DNA of 64,000 nucleotides from Pseudomonas folii (GTDB lineage Bacteria > Pseudomonadota > Gammaproteobacteria > Pseudomonadales > Pseudomonadaceae). Under the pieces are notes generated by a model, which searched no databases, had not been told where the DNA came from, and saw nothing but the letters and a program-made list of their open reading frames with translations. A program made the translations under genes and the position numbers. The stretch lies in the NCBI RefSeq assembly GCF_014357575.1, contig NZ_JACONW010000002.1, positions 1 to 64,000 of the forward strand, read 5' to 3'. Position 1 is the first letter of the stretch; every line of letters begins with the position of its first letter. Positions 43,212-52,663 of this stretch are shown here, piece by piece.

Positions 43212-43538
43212 ATGGATTTTCTTCATCGCCTTGCCGACAAGACTGAGTGGATCATTGCCGGTCTTCTTGGCGTAATCGTCGCAAGCTGGTGGCACAAAGA
43301 TGACCTGACAGACTGGAAAGCCTGGATGGTGTTCTTGGTCACTGGTGTGGCCTGCGCCCTGTATTTGACCGGTATCGTGAGTTCTTACCTCGGGATCATC
43401 GACCCCAGCAATGTTGCTGGCGTTGGCTTCCTGCTCGGGGCGTTCGGCGGATCATTGATGACCGCCATCAATCGCGCCATCAAAGCCGCTGACCTCTGGG
43501 CTCTCATCCGCCAGAAGTTCGGGGGAGGCACCCCATGA
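43212..43538 (+). CDS. Holin-like membrane protein
   Basis: A 108-aa protein with about three hydrophobic segments (EWIIAGLLGVIVASWW; WMVFLVTGVACALYLTGIVSSYLG; VAGVGFLLGAFGGSLMTAI). GGAG is 6 bases before the ATG at 43212. First late gene and directly upstream of another small membrane protein, consistent with a holin. Confidence 0.72.
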   Translation: MDFLHRLADKTEWIIAGLLGVIVASWWHKDDLTDWKAWMVFLVTGVACALYLTGIVSSYLGIIDPSNVAGVGFLLGAFGGSLMTAINRAIKAADLWALIRQKFGGGTP

Positions 43539-43879
43539 CTACTCAATTTCTGAGCACCTTCTTCATCGCGATCATTTCGAGCTGGGCCACCTGGTCTGTA
43601 CTGAGTGACAAGGTGCGTGACGGGATCGTAGGCAAGTTGATCTACGCCGTCATCGCGCTGGCCGGATACGCAATCGTCACCCGCGCCGAGTCCATGTACA
43701 TCACTCCGACGGTGGCCGGTGTCACCTTTCACGGATCGCTGGCCCTTGCAGGGATGAGGCACATCTTCATGGTTACGTGGTGGAAGACGGTGAAGGCGTG
43801 GCTGTGTCGCTGGATGAACTGCGAGCACTGCCTGCATCACGACGGCCGACGCGTAAAGGTCGAGCGGCGCAAGTCGTAG
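43535..43879 (+). CDS. Second holin-type small membrane protein
   Basis: A 114-aa protein with two to three hydrophobic segments (FLSTFFIAIISSWATW; LIYAVIALAGYAIVT; SLALAGMRHIFMV) and a basic, Cys/His-rich tail (CRWMNCEHCLHH). Overlaps the previous gene by 4 bp. May be a holin partner or antiholin. Confidence 0.65.
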   Translation: MTTQFLSTFFIAIISSWATWSVLSDKVRDGIVGKLIYAVIALAGYAIVTRAESMYITPTVAGVTFHGSLALAGMRHIFMVTWWKTVKAWLCRWMNCEHCLHHDGRRVKVERRKS

Positions 43880-43927
43880 CGCGCCACGTTTTTAGATAGC
43901 TCAATTTCGTGGCGCGAGGAATCGATC

Positions 43928-44062
43928 ATGACCAAACGCAACTGGTACGTATCAACCCCGGGCCACGGCACCTTCCCGATGATCCTGCTCAGTCAGGCCA
44001 TGGATCACGCATCGGCTCTGGCCTTTGCCCGGTCTATCTGGCCGCAATGCACTGTGGAGTGA
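43928..44062 (+). CDS. Small phage protein, 44 aa
   Basis: MTKRNWYVSTPGHGTFPMILL, then SQAMDHASALAFARSIW. GAGGAA is 8 bases before the ATG. Similar short genes are common in Pseudomonas phages after the holin, from memory. Function unknown. Confidence 0.55.
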   Translation: MTKRNWYVSTPGHGTFPMILLSQAMDHASALAFARSIWPQCTVE

Positions 44063-44065
44063 TTG

Positions 44066-44512
44066 ATGACGACCATTGCCTACAAAGACGGCGTGATCGC
44101 CTATGACTCTCGCTGCACGCGCGGCTCGACCATTACGGATGACGATTGCGAGAAGCTGGAAACAGTGAAAGGCGTTCACTTCCTTTGCACTGGTTGCACT
44201 TGCGACTTCGATGCGTTAATCGCGGCCTACTTTGGCGCTGCTGCCTCGGCACCAGTTGAGGCATCCGGCTATGCGGTAGATGGCGGAACACTCTGGCTGA
44301 TCGGACATGACGACAAGACAGGGTTCTGGAAGAACAGAATCAGGCTGGATACGGGTGATGCTATCGGTAGTGGTTCTGCATTCGCCTTGGCCGCAATGGA
44401 CATGGGCGCAACTTCTGCCGAAGCCATTGAGGCTGCGAAAAGGCGGGACACTTCTACTGGTGGGCGGGTGAGAGAGTTGCGCATTCGAGCTGAGGGTGTG
44501 CCGCAGGGTTAG
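44066..44512 (+). CDS. Ntn-hydrolase-like phage protein
   Basis: A 148-aa protein. MTTIAYKDGVIAYDSRCTRG resembles the N-terminus of proteasome/HslV-type Ntn hydrolases, with Thr2 as a potential nucleophile after Met removal. A central GDAIGSGSAFALAAMDMGATSAEAI block fits the family helix. Whether it is an active hydrolase is unknown. Confidence 0.7.
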   Translation: MTTIAYKDGVIAYDSRCTRGSTITDDDCEKLETVKGVHFLCTGCTCDFDALIAAYFGAAASAPVEASGYAVDGGTLWLIGHDDKTGFWKNRIRLDTGDAIGSGSAFALAAMDMGATSAEAIEAAKRRDTSTGGRVRELRIRAEGVPQG

Positions 44513-44527
44513 TGCGGCACGGGTGTG

Positions 44528-44728
44528 TTACTTGACCTTCAGCGCTTCCTGGATCTGGTCGGCGTAAGTCGAGAGCATCTTCATGTGAGCACTCAGGCTG
44601 AACTTCTGATTGCCGCTCCCTGCATATGCATGGATCAAATCTAGTGCCGCAGCAACCGCCGCAGTGCGCTTTGCGTCACCTTTCAAGGCTGAGTTGTTTG
44701 CAATAATTGGGGCGAATGTTTCAGACAT
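44528..44728 (-). CDS. Antisense small phage gene in the late region
   Basis: A 66-aa protein (MSETFAPIIANNSALKGDAKRTAAV) with AAGGAAG before the ATG. Soluble, Ala-rich helix. It faces the late genes on both sides, so it has its own promoter and is likely expressed in the lysogen (a moron-type gene). Unknown function. Confidence 0.65.
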   Translation of the reverse strand: MSETFAPIIANNSALKGDAKRTAAVAAALDLIHAYAGSGNQKFSLSAHMKMLSTYADQIQEALKVK

Positions 44729-44814
44729 AACTACTTCCTTGCATTGATTGATCCTAACCAATACCGGCATCCAGCCGCTATTTCAATACCACCTTCGTTT
44801 CCTGAGATTTACCC

Positions 44815-45432
44815 ATGACAACCAAGCAACCCGACTGGGAGGCAATCGAACGTGCCTACCGGGCCGGATTGCTTTCTGTACGAGAGATCGCTGCATCCTG
44901 TGGTGTCTCTCACACCGCTATCCAGAAGCGGGCAAAGGCCAATAGCTGGGAGCGCGACCTCAAGGCAAAGATCAAGGCCAAGGCTGATTCACTGGTTGCC
45001 AAACGAGAGGTTGCCACTCAGGTTGCCAGCAAAGCAGTGGAAACCGAGCGAGAGATAATCGAGCTGAATGCCGAGGTCATTGCGAACATCCGCATGGCTC
45101 ATCGGGGGGATATCTCCCGCGGTCGGAGAATGACCAACAAGCTGCTGGATGAGCTTGAGGCGCTGACCGATGAGCAAGGCACCATCAAAGAGTTGATCGC
45201 TCAGCTCAAAGATGGTGACCACGACGATGGTGAGGCGATGTCCGACATGCTGGCCTTGGCCAACAAGATGGGCGCGCTTCCTTCTCGGACCAAGACGATG
45301 AAGGAGCTGGCTGAGACGCTGAAGACGCTGGTCATGCTTGAGCGCCAGGCTTACGGGCTGGATGAGAAGGCTGGCGGCAACGATGCCGACGAATTATCGA
45401 AACTGATGGACGATCTATCGAAGGACGCCTGA
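44815..45432 (+). CDS. Terminase small subunit
   Basis: A 205-aa protein. N-terminal HTH (WEAIERAYRAGLLSVREIAASCGVSHTAIQKRAK) for pac/cos DNA and a coiled-coil/oligomerising C-part. Located directly upstream of terL. Confidence 0.85.
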   Translation: MTTKQPDWEAIERAYRAGLLSVREIAASCGVSHTAIQKRAKANSWERDLKAKIKAKADSLVAKREVATQVASKAVETEREIIELNAEVIANIRMAHRGDISRGRRMTNKLLDELEALTDEQGTIKELIAQLKDGDHDDGEAMSDMLALANKMGALPSRTKTMKELAETLKTLVMLERQAYGLDEKAGGNDADELSKLMDDLSKDA

Positions 45433-45433
45433 T

Positions 45434-46921
45434 ATGAAGCCCGAGCACTTGAAGCTGCTCCGGGACAAGCACTGGCGCTTGAACAATCTGTATTTGATCA
45501 CGGACAAGCAGGGCAAGAAGGTCCGCTTCCGCATGACGGATGAGCAGATTGAATACTTCGAGGGCATGCACACCCGAAACATTATCCTTAAGGCTCGGCA
45601 GCTAGGGTTCACCACTGAGTGCTGCATTATCCAGTTGGACGCAGCCTTGTTTGAGGCGGCCAAGTGCGCGCTGATCGCCCACACCCTGAATGATGCCAAG
45701 CGCCTGTTCCGCGAGAAGATCAAATATGCGTATGACAACCTTCCCGCTGAGATACGCGCTGCCAACCTTGCTTCTAACGATGCTGCTGGTGAGCTTGTGT
45801 TCAGCAAGGGCGGATCGCTCTACGTGTCCACATCCTTCCGGGGCGGGACTCTACGGTATCTGCACGTATCCGAGTTCGGGAAGATCTGCGCCAAGTTTCC
45901 CCACAAAGCCAGAGAGATCGTCACCGGGGCATTCGAGGCGGTCGCCACCGATTGCTTCGTTACCATCGAATCGACGGCGGAGGGCAGGGCTGGCTACTTC
46001 TTCGATTACTCGCAGAGCGCTGAGAAGCAGCAATTGTCCGGCGTGCCGCTGGGCAAGCTCGACTGGAAGTTCTTTTTCTTCAGTTGGTGGAAGAACAAGG
46101 CCTACTGGCTCGACCCTTCAACCGCGATCATCCCTGAACGCCTGACTGATTACTTTAATGAGTTGGCTGCAAAGCTTGGCATTGTCACCAACCCAGGCCA
46201 GCGCGCCTGGTATGCAGCCAAAGAGAAGACCCTCGGCGACGACATGAAGCGGGAATACCCGTCGATACCAGCCGAGGCCTTCCAGCAATCAATCGAAGGT
46301 GCGTACTACGCGCGCCAGTTCACAAAGCTTTATGCGGCTCAGCGCATCGGCGTGCTGCCGGACAACAGCCATCTGCCGGTGATGACCTTCTGGGACATCG
46401 GTGTTGGCGACTCCACGGCCATCTGGTTCGTGCGTAAGGTAGGTACTGAGTTCCACGTCATCGACTTCTACCAGAACAGCGGTGAAGGCCTGCGTCACTA
46501 CATGAAGGTCCTCAAGGACAAGGGTTACACCTACTCCGAACACTGGGGCCCACACGATATCGATAACCGCGAGTTCAGCAGTGATGCGAAGACTCGGCGT
46601 GAGATGGCGCGCGAAGGCTACGAAATCGACGGCCACCACTACCGCATGACGTTTCAGGTCGTGCCGAAGATCGGCGTAGATGACGGCATTGATCAGTCCC
46701 GAGAGATCCTCGCCAGTTGCGCCTTTGACGAGGCCAAGTGCGAGGAAGGTATTTCGTGCCTGGAAAACTACCGCAAGGAGTGGGACGACAAGAAGGGCTG
46801 CTGGAAAGACCGCCCGCTGCATGACTGGTCATCCCACGCCGCAGATGCATTCCGGTACTTCGCTGTCGCCAAGAGCGCAAGGAAGCCGGTCAAATCAATC
46901 AAGATGGGATTCGCACGCTAA
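45434..46921 (+). CDS. terL: Terminase large subunit
   Basis: A 495-aa packaging motor. ATPase with Walker A-like KARQLGFTT (53-61) and Walker B LHVSEFG (143-149). The C-terminal nuclease has FWDIGVGDSTAIW (about 321-333) and a later acidic site (DWSSHAADAFRYF). Overlaps the portal gene by one base. Confidence 0.93.
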   Translation: MKPEHLKLLRDKHWRLNNLYLITDKQGKKVRFRMTDEQIEYFEGMHTRNIILKARQLGFTTECCIIQLDAALFEAAKCALIAHTLNDAKRLFREKIKYAYDNLPAEIRAANLASNDAAGELVFSKGGSLYVSTSFRGGTLRYLHVSEFGKICAKFPHKAREIVTGAFEAVATDCFVTIESTAEGRAGYFFDYSQSAEKQQLSGVPLGKLDWKFFFFSWWKNKAYWLDPSTAIIPERLTDYFNELAAKLGIVTNPGQRAWYAAKEKTLGDDMKREYPSIPAEAFQQSIEGAYYARQFTKLYAAQRIGVLPDNSHLPVMTFWDIGVGDSTAIWFVRKVGTEFHVIDFYQNSGEGLRHYMKVLKDKGYTYSEHWGPHDIDNREFSSDAKTRREMAREGYEIDGHHYRMTFQVVPKIGVDDGIDQSREILASCAFDEAKCEEGISCLENYRKEWDDKKGCWKDRPLHDWSSHAADAFRYFAVAKSARKPVKSIKMGFAR

Positions 46922-48375
46922 TGGCAGACGTCACCTACACCCGCCCGGAATACGACGCGGCACAGTCCCGTTGGCGGCTGGTGCGCGACGTGTGCAAGGG
47001 CTCCGAGACGATCAAGGCCCGCGGCGATGTGTATCTGCCTCGGCCTAATCCGCACGACGACGGCAAAGAGAACAGGGCTCGCTTCGATACCTACCTGATG
47101 CGCGCGGTGTTCTATAACGCAACCGGGCGCACCAAGAACAGTTTGGTGGGTGCAGTGTTCCGCACCTGGCCAACCCTTACCGTTCCAACGGCACTGGATT
47201 ACGTGGCAAAGGACGTCGACGGGCAAGGGATCAGCATCTACCAGCAGTCGCAGTCGGTCATCGGGCACATCCTCGAAGTCGGCCGTCATGGCTTGTTAGT
47301 GGACTATCCGAGCGTTGAGCCTGGATCTACCAGCAAGGCTGACAGCGCCTCGATGGGCATTCGTCCAACCATCGCCAGCTACAACGCTGAGTGCATCATC
47401 AACTGGAAGACACGCAAGGTTGGTGGTCAGTACCTGCTGAGTCTTGTGGTGCTGAAAGAGTTGGTCGACGAAGACACCGAGGATGGTTTCGGCGTTGAGA
47501 GCAAAGATCGGTACCGCGTACTGCGCCTGAATGACTCCGGTTTGTACGAGCAGGAGCTATGGGCGAAGGATGGCGGTGGCTGGTCGGTGACTGACGCGCG
47601 CACGCCTCTGGACGGCTCAGGCAGGCCTTGGCGCTTGATCCCCTTCATGTTCATCGGCAGCGAGAACAACGATTCGTCGATTGATGACTCTCCGCTGTAC
47701 GACATGGCCGAGATCAACATCGGCCATTACCACAACAGTGCGGACTATGAGGATTCGGTCTGGTTCTCGGGTCAGCCCCAGTTCTGGATTGCTGGCCTCG
47801 ACGAAGCATGGCGCGATCACCTGGAAGAGAACGGCATCTACGTCGGCTCGCGTGCGCCTCTGACGCTTCCCGCGCAAGGATCATGCGGGTTTGCCCAGCC
47901 TGAGCCCAACACGCTCGTGAAAGAGGCTATGGACGGCAAGAAAGAAGACATGGTGTCACTCGGTGCCCGGCTGATTGAGCGTGGCAGCGCGGTGAAGACT
48001 GCGACCCAGGCCGACAACGACAGCGCGGCAGAGCACAGCATTCTGTCCCTGGCCGTGAGCAACGTAAGCGAAGGTTACAGCCAATGCCTGATGTGGATGG
48101 GCATGTTCGAGAATGTGGCTGGCGAAGCGCTGTTGAAGCTCAACCAGGACTTCACGCAGGTCAGCCTTGACGCGGCAATCATGGCCAGCCTGTTCAATGC
48201 AGTGCAGGCCGGGCAACTTCCAGCGTCGGACTTCTGGCAGTACCTGCGTGATCGAGGGGTGATCGACCCAGAGAAGACTGACGACGATATCCGTGGCGAG
48301 CTTGAAGCCAATCCAGTGGGCTTAGGCCTCGATGATGAGGACAAACCAGATGGCGGCCAACCAAGCGATCCTTGA
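46921..48375 (+). CDS. Portal-type protein (DUF4055)
   Basis: A 484-aa protein of the DUF4055 family, the portal position in several siphoviruses. RPEYDAAQSRWRLVRDVCKGSETIK, YNATGRTKNSLVGAVFR, and a long C-terminal helix are recognisable. Lies between TerL and MuF-like genes, the normal place for a portal. Confidence 0.85.
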   Translation: MADVTYTRPEYDAAQSRWRLVRDVCKGSETIKARGDVYLPRPNPHDDGKENRARFDTYLMRAVFYNATGRTKNSLVGAVFRTWPTLTVPTALDYVAKDVDGQGISIYQQSQSVIGHILEVGRHGLLVDYPSVEPGSTSKADSASMGIRPTIASYNAECIINWKTRKVGGQYLLSLVVLKELVDEDTEDGFGVESKDRYRVLRLNDSGLYEQELWAKDGGGWSVTDARTPLDGSGRPWRLIPFMFIGSENNDSSIDDSPLYDMAEINIGHYHNSADYEDSVWFSGQPQFWIAGLDEAWRDHLEENGIYVGSRAPLTLPAQGSCGFAQPEPNTLVKEAMDGKKEDMVSLGARLIERGSAVKTATQADNDSAAEHSILSLAVSNVSEGYSQCLMWMGMFENVAGEALLKLNQDFTQVSLDAAIMASLFNAVQAGQLPASDFWQYLRDRGVIDPEKTDDDIRGELEANPVGLGLDDEDKPDGGQPSDP

Positions 48376-49417
48376 TGCCACTATCCGGCACGCAGTGTTC
48401 CTCGAAAGACTGAAAGCAGGGGAGGTGAAGAAGTTCGCCCCCTTTCTGAAGGAGATAGACCGCTCGTTGCGTGAGCGCCTGACCAAGTCCGACTTGACTG
48501 GGTTTACACGAAAACGCCTGGAGAAGCTGCTCGACGAAGTGGATAGTCTGCTTTTGGGCATATTCAACCGGTTTGGCGATCAGCTCACGCTGGACCTGAT
48601 CGACCTGGCTAACTACGAGGCTCAGTTCGAGGCGACGAGCCTGACCCGGGCAGTACCGGTCGGGATCAGCTTTGAGGCTGCCGTTCCTTCGCTTGCGGCG
48701 ATCAGATCCGCAGTGCTGAGCAACCCGCTGAGCATCAGAGACGGCGGCAAGCTACTCAAGCCATTCATCAAGGACTGGACGACGGCAGAGCGTGCGCGTG
48801 TCACCGGCGCAATTCGGCAAGGCTTCTTCGAAGGGCAGACGAACTACCAAATCCTGCAGAACATTCGCGGCACCAAGGCGGCTGGGTACGGCGACGGCAT
48901 TTTGTCTGTGACCGATCGCAACGCAGCAACGGTGGTGCGCACTGCCATCCAGCACGTTGCCAGTCAGGCGCGGATGGAAACGGCCAAGGCCAACACCGAC
49001 ATCGTTACCGAGATTCAGCTGGTCGCCACGCTCGACAGCAAGACCAGCCAGGTATGTCGCACCCTGGACAAGCGGCGCTTCCCGGTCGATTCAGGGCCGC
49101 GGCCGCCGTTTCACCCAAATTGCCGAACCACCTTTGTCTTGCTGACGCGCCTGAGCGAGATGTTTGCCCAGGGCGCTACTCGGGCCTCACAGAACGGCCA
49201 GGTCAGCGCGGACCTCGACTATTACCACTGGCTCCAGCAGCAGCCTGCAGCCTTCCAAGACAAGGCGATCGGCAAAGTCCGCGGCGCTCTGTTCCGTAAT
49301 GGCGGCCTGAGCGTTAAGCGATTCTCCGAGCTACAGCTCGACCGCAACTTCGAACCACTGACACTCTTAGAGATGAAGGCCCTTGAGCCTTTGGCCTTCG
49401 AGCGCGCAGGCATCTGA
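48350..49417 (+). CDS. MuF-like minor head protein
   Basis: A 355-aa head-morphogenesis protein. The C-terminal core RARVTGAIRQGFFEGQTNYQ, AIQHVASQARMETAKANTDI and CRTLDKRRFPVDSGPRPPFHPNCRTT is the MuF/SPP1 gp7 domain. The ATG at 48350 has GAGG 9 bases upstream; starts at 48332/48335 are possible. Confidence 0.88.
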   Translation: MAANQAILDATIRHAVFLERLKAGEVKKFAPFLKEIDRSLRERLTKSDLTGFTRKRLEKLLDEVDSLLLGIFNRFGDQLTLDLIDLANYEAQFEATSLTRAVPVGISFEAAVPSLAAIRSAVLSNPLSIRDGGKLLKPFIKDWTTAERARVTGAIRQGFFEGQTNYQILQNIRGTKAAGYGDGILSVTDRNAATVVRTAIQHVASQARMETAKANTDIVTEIQLVATLDSKTSQVCRTLDKRRFPVDSGPRPPFHPNCRTTFVLLTRLSEMFAQGATRASQNGQVSADLDYYHWLQQQPAAFQDKAIGKVRGALFRNGGLSVKRFSELQLDRNFEPLTLLEMKALEPLAFERAGI

Positions 49418-49457
49418 TCCGCAGGCCGAGCCTGCACACCAGTCCCAGGGGGACAGC

Positions 49458-50174
49458 ATGAAATACCTGATCGACAAAGCAGCATACGACGCGCTCGAAC
49501 CCTCGTTACAGGCCTTCTACAAGGCGCAGGGCGAGGACTACGTGCTGGCTATTGAAGGATTGCCCGCTCCAGAAGACACCGCAGGCCTTAAAGCCAAGAA
49601 TGATGAGCTTTTGGCTGAGCTGAAAGCCAATAAGACCAAGGCGCGTGAGGCCGAAGAAGCCGCTCGCCGTGCCGCTGAGGAGAACGCCCGCAAGTCAGGG
49701 GACACTGAGGCGCTTGATCGTAGCTGGTCAGAAAAGCACTCAGCAGCCTTGGCCGAGAAGGAAGGCACGCTAACTGCGCTACAGGCTCAAGTCCACGCGC
49801 TGACTGTCGGTGCTACTGCGGCTCGACTGGCCGGTGAACTGGCAGTTCAAGGCTCGGCAATGGTGCTGCAGCAAATCATCGAGCCGCGCCTCTCCATGCA
49901 GATTCGCGAAGGAAAGCCCGCCGTCGTGGTGCTCGACGACCAGCTTCGGCCTACCGCCTTGACGGTTGATGAGTTCAAAACCCAATTGTTCAACGATGCC
50001 GCTCTGGCACCGCTGATTGCTTCAAGCAGGGCTTCTGGTGGCGGGGCTACCGGTGGCAAAGGCGGCGGGGCCGCAAAAACGTGGGACCAACTTACCGGGA
50101 TGGAGCGAGTAGAGCTCCGCCGAACCAACCCCGCCGAACATGCGCGCCTGAAAGCCGCTGCTGAGGCCAAGTAA
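49458..50174 (+). CDS. Capsid scaffold protein
   Basis: A 238-aa, highly charged coiled-coil protein (AGLKAKNDELLAELKANKTKAREAEEAARRAAEE) directly before the capsid gene, with a Gly-rich stretch and a basic C-terminal helix (GMERVELRRTNPAEHARLK) that may bind capsid protein. Confidence 0.8.
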   Translation: MKYLIDKAAYDALEPSLQAFYKAQGEDYVLAIEGLPAPEDTAGLKAKNDELLAELKANKTKAREAEEAARRAAEENARKSGDTEALDRSWSEKHSAALAEKEGTLTALQAQVHALTVGATAARLAGELAVQGSAMVLQQIIEPRLSMQIREGKPAVVVLDDQLRPTALTVDEFKTQLFNDAALAPLIASSRASGGGATGGKGGGAAKTWDQLTGMERVELRRTNPAEHARLKAAAEAK

Positions 50175-50188
50175 AAGGATCATCCGCA

Positions 50189-51217
50189 ATGCCTACCATT
50201 CTCTCGGACGTCGTATTTCGCGACGAGCTGCGCGACTACATCAGCGTTAATACCGTTGAGCGTACCGCGTTCTTCCAGTCGGGCATCCTGACCAATAACT
50301 CGGATATGTCCCAGTTGCTGGCAAGCCCGTCGAACACTTTCACCATTCCGTGGTGGGTCGATCTGGATGCGTCTATCGAGTCGAACTACTCGAACGACGT
50401 ATACACCGACATCGCTGTGCCGTTGTCCGTTACCAGTGCTTCCATGCAGGCGCGCGCTGCGTACCTCAACGAAGGCTGGAACTGCATGAATCTGGTGAAG
50501 AACATCACCAAGCAGGACCCGCTGGAGTTCGTAGCAGGTCGCCTGATCTCCTACTGGATGCGTGTTGCTCAGCGCCGCACCATCGCCACGGCTGTGGGTA
50601 TCTACAACGACAACGTAGCCAGCAACGGTGGCGACATGGTTGTGGACGCAGGCGGCATCATCAACCCGACGGCAGTGATTCGCGCCAAGGGCTCGATGGG
50701 CGACTACACCGGTCAACTGGGCGGCCTGAGCGTCATCGCGATGCACTCAGCTGTGCACACCGAGCTGTCGATCCAGAACCAGATCGACTTCGCGCCAATT
50801 GCTGATCAAACCCCAGAGTTCGGTCGCTTCCAGGGCATGATCGTTGTTCTGGACGATGGCCTGCCTGTGATCGGTACGGGCGCATCTGCCAAGTACCTCT
50901 CAATCATCTTCGGCCCTGGCGCAATGGGTTACGCCGAAGAGCAGCCAGAAGGTCTGGACGGTCTGGAATACGAGCGAGCGCCTGATCGTGGCAACGGTGG
51001 CGGTACTGAGACCCTGTGGACTCGTCGCAACTTCGTTGTGCATCCGCTGGGCTACTCGTTCACCAGCGCAACCATCACCGGTACCCCGACCACCACTCGC
51101 CCGATCTCGGCGAACTGGGCGGACCTGGCGCTGGCTACCAACTGGGAGCGCAAGTTCGCTCGCAAGCAAGTGCCACTGGCGTTCATCACTTCCCTCGTAA
51201 CCGCTCCAGCGGCCTAG
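50189..51217 (+). CDS. Major capsid protein
   Basis: A 342-aa protein preceded by scaffold and followed by a decoration-type gene. Blocks such as LISYWMRVAQRRTIATAVGIYND, ADQTPEFGRFQGMIVVLDDGLPV and a late WTRRNFVVHPLGYSF fit coat proteins of siphoviruses with HK97-like folds. Confidence 0.9.
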   Translation: MPTILSDVVFRDELRDYISVNTVERTAFFQSGILTNNSDMSQLLASPSNTFTIPWWVDLDASIESNYSNDVYTDIAVPLSVTSASMQARAAYLNEGWNCMNLVKNITKQDPLEFVAGRLISYWMRVAQRRTIATAVGIYNDNVASNGGDMVVDAGGIINPTAVIRAKGSMGDYTGQLGGLSVIAMHSAVHTELSIQNQIDFAPIADQTPEFGRFQGMIVVLDDGLPVIGTGASAKYLSIIFGPGAMGYAEEQPEGLDGLEYERAPDRGNGGGTETLWTRRNFVVHPLGYSFTSATITGTPTTTRPISANWADLALATNWERKFARKQVPLAFITSLVTAPAA

Positions 51218-51260
51218 TCGAAGCTCGGCCCTTCGGGGCTGGCCTTCAAAGGAGAAAACC

Positions 51261-51767
51261 ATGGCTGTCGATAAAGACAATCACATCAACCCGAACCTAA
51301 AGGCTCGATGGGGCTTTGCTGGCGAGGAGGGCGATATCACTGTCGGGCCTCAGACCGTTGGTGAAACTGGCGGCGTAGATCACGCTCGTACGCGAACCGC
51401 GGAAGGTGGTGGTCGCAATAGCGGTGGTGGCGCGGATCCTGCCGTAGAAACCTTGCAGCTTGATGCGATCGGCAAGTTGGCTGAAGGGTTGGAAAACGGT
51501 GTATTGCTGGAGCCTGAAAGCGATGGCCCAGCAATGCGTATTCACCAGGCGCTCGTTGGTTTTCAGGAAGGCGTTCAGAACCTTTCTGATGAACTCGCCC
51601 AGGCGAAGCTGGACTTGGAGGCTGAACGCGCCAAGAACACTGACCCCCGTGATAGCCTCACCATCCCGGAAATCAAAGAGCAGCTGGACGCGAAAGAAGT
51701 CAAGTACACGTCCACTGCCAACAAGGCCGAGCTGCTCGAACTGCTGAAGGCTCAGCCCGCACCCTAG
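51261..51767 (+). CDS. Head protein with C-terminal HeH/LEM domain
   Basis: A 168-aa protein. The tail LTIPEIKEQLDAKEVKYTSTANKAELLELL is a HeH (SAP-like) motif used by lambda gpFI-type packaging proteins. The N-part is Gly-rich and likely disordered. Between capsid and connectors. Confidence 0.75.
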   Translation: MAVDKDNHINPNLKARWGFAGEEGDITVGPQTVGETGGVDHARTRTAEGGGRNSGGGADPAVETLQLDAIGKLAEGLENGVLLEPESDGPAMRIHQALVGFQEGVQNLSDELAQAKLDLEAERAKNTDPRDSLTIPEIKEQLDAKEVKYTSTANKAELLELLKAQPAP

Positions 51768-51776
51768 GAGTAACAC

Positions 51777-52280
51777 ATGGCACTCATCGTTGAGGATGGC
51801 ACCGGCAAGCCGGATGCAGACAGCTACTCGACAGCGGCGGAACTGGTCAGCTATGCCGCAAGGTACGGCGTGACCATCCCTGCTGAAGAGACTGCGCAGG
51901 AAGCGCTACTGCGCCGGGCCGCCTTGGCGATGGATGGCATGAAGTGGAAAGGGAGCCGCCAAAGCAGCGACCAGGCTCTGGCGTGGCCACGCAAGGATGT
52001 CATCATTGATGACGAGATAAAGCCGTCGGGCTACATCCCGGCAAGAATTCAATACGGCCAGATGGCTCTGGCCGCCGAGATACACCAAGACGATATCGAC
52101 CCCATCGATAAACGCAAAGGCGCTGTGACTCTTGAGCGTGTCGAGGGCGCAGTGACTCGCGAATATGCAGCGATCAGCAACAGCAGCGGACGACTGCTAC
52201 CGGCAGCGCCAGACCGGCCAAGCCGCACGCAGTTTGCTGACTATCTTCAAAAGCGCGGGCTGTTCGCCATTCGCGCATAA
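51777..52280 (+). CDS. Head-tail adaptor ('DnaT-like ssDNA-binding' family)
   Basis: A 167-aa protein of the family called DnaT-like in some databases but which sits at the connector position in phages. Blocks: DADSYSTAAELVSYAARYG, WKGSRQSSDQALAWPRKDV, IPARIQYGQMALAAEI. Confidence 0.8.
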   Translation: MALIVEDGTGKPDADSYSTAAELVSYAARYGVTIPAEETAQEALLRRAALAMDGMKWKGSRQSSDQALAWPRKDVIIDDEIKPSGYIPARIQYGQMALAAEIHQDDIDPIDKRKGAVTLERVEGAVTREYAAISNSSGRLLPAAPDRPSRTQFADYLQKRGLFAIRA

Positions 52281-52294
52281 CAGTCGGAGCCAAC

Positions 52295-52663
52295 ATGGCC
52301 TTCTACGACGAAATGGCCGCGTTGGCTCTCGAACTGATAGCCGAGTTCGGCCAGCCGGTCACTTTGCGCGACGTTGTGAAGGGCGCCTACGATCCATCCA
52401 TAGGAGGTACGGCGCCTGATTCAATCACCGAGCGGACCGCGCAGGGCATCCTTACCGACTTTACCGGTCAAGAGTTCCAGACGAACACCCTGATTAAAGT
52501 AGGCGATAAGAAGCTAAAGATAGCCGCTAGCGGACTGACTGCGCCGCCAAACCTGCTCAGCAAAGTAGTTGTGCAAGGTCGCACATGGTCAATCATCCCT
52601 CCGCTGAAAGAGATCAACCCAGCCGGGACGCCTTTGCTTTATGAGCTGCAGGTGCGGGCATGA
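52295..52663 (+). CDS. Head closure / head-tail joining protein
   Basis: A 122-aa beta-rich protein (GQPVTLRDVVKGAYDPSIGG, TWSIIPPLKEINPAGTPLLYELQVR) after the adaptor. Overlaps the next gene by 4 bp. Confidence 0.75.
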   Translation: MAFYDEMAALALELIAEFGQPVTLRDVVKGAYDPSIGGTAPDSITERTAQGILTDFTGQEFQTNTLIKVGDKKLKIAASGLTAPPNLLSKVVVQGRTWSIIPPLKEINPAGTPLLYELQVRA

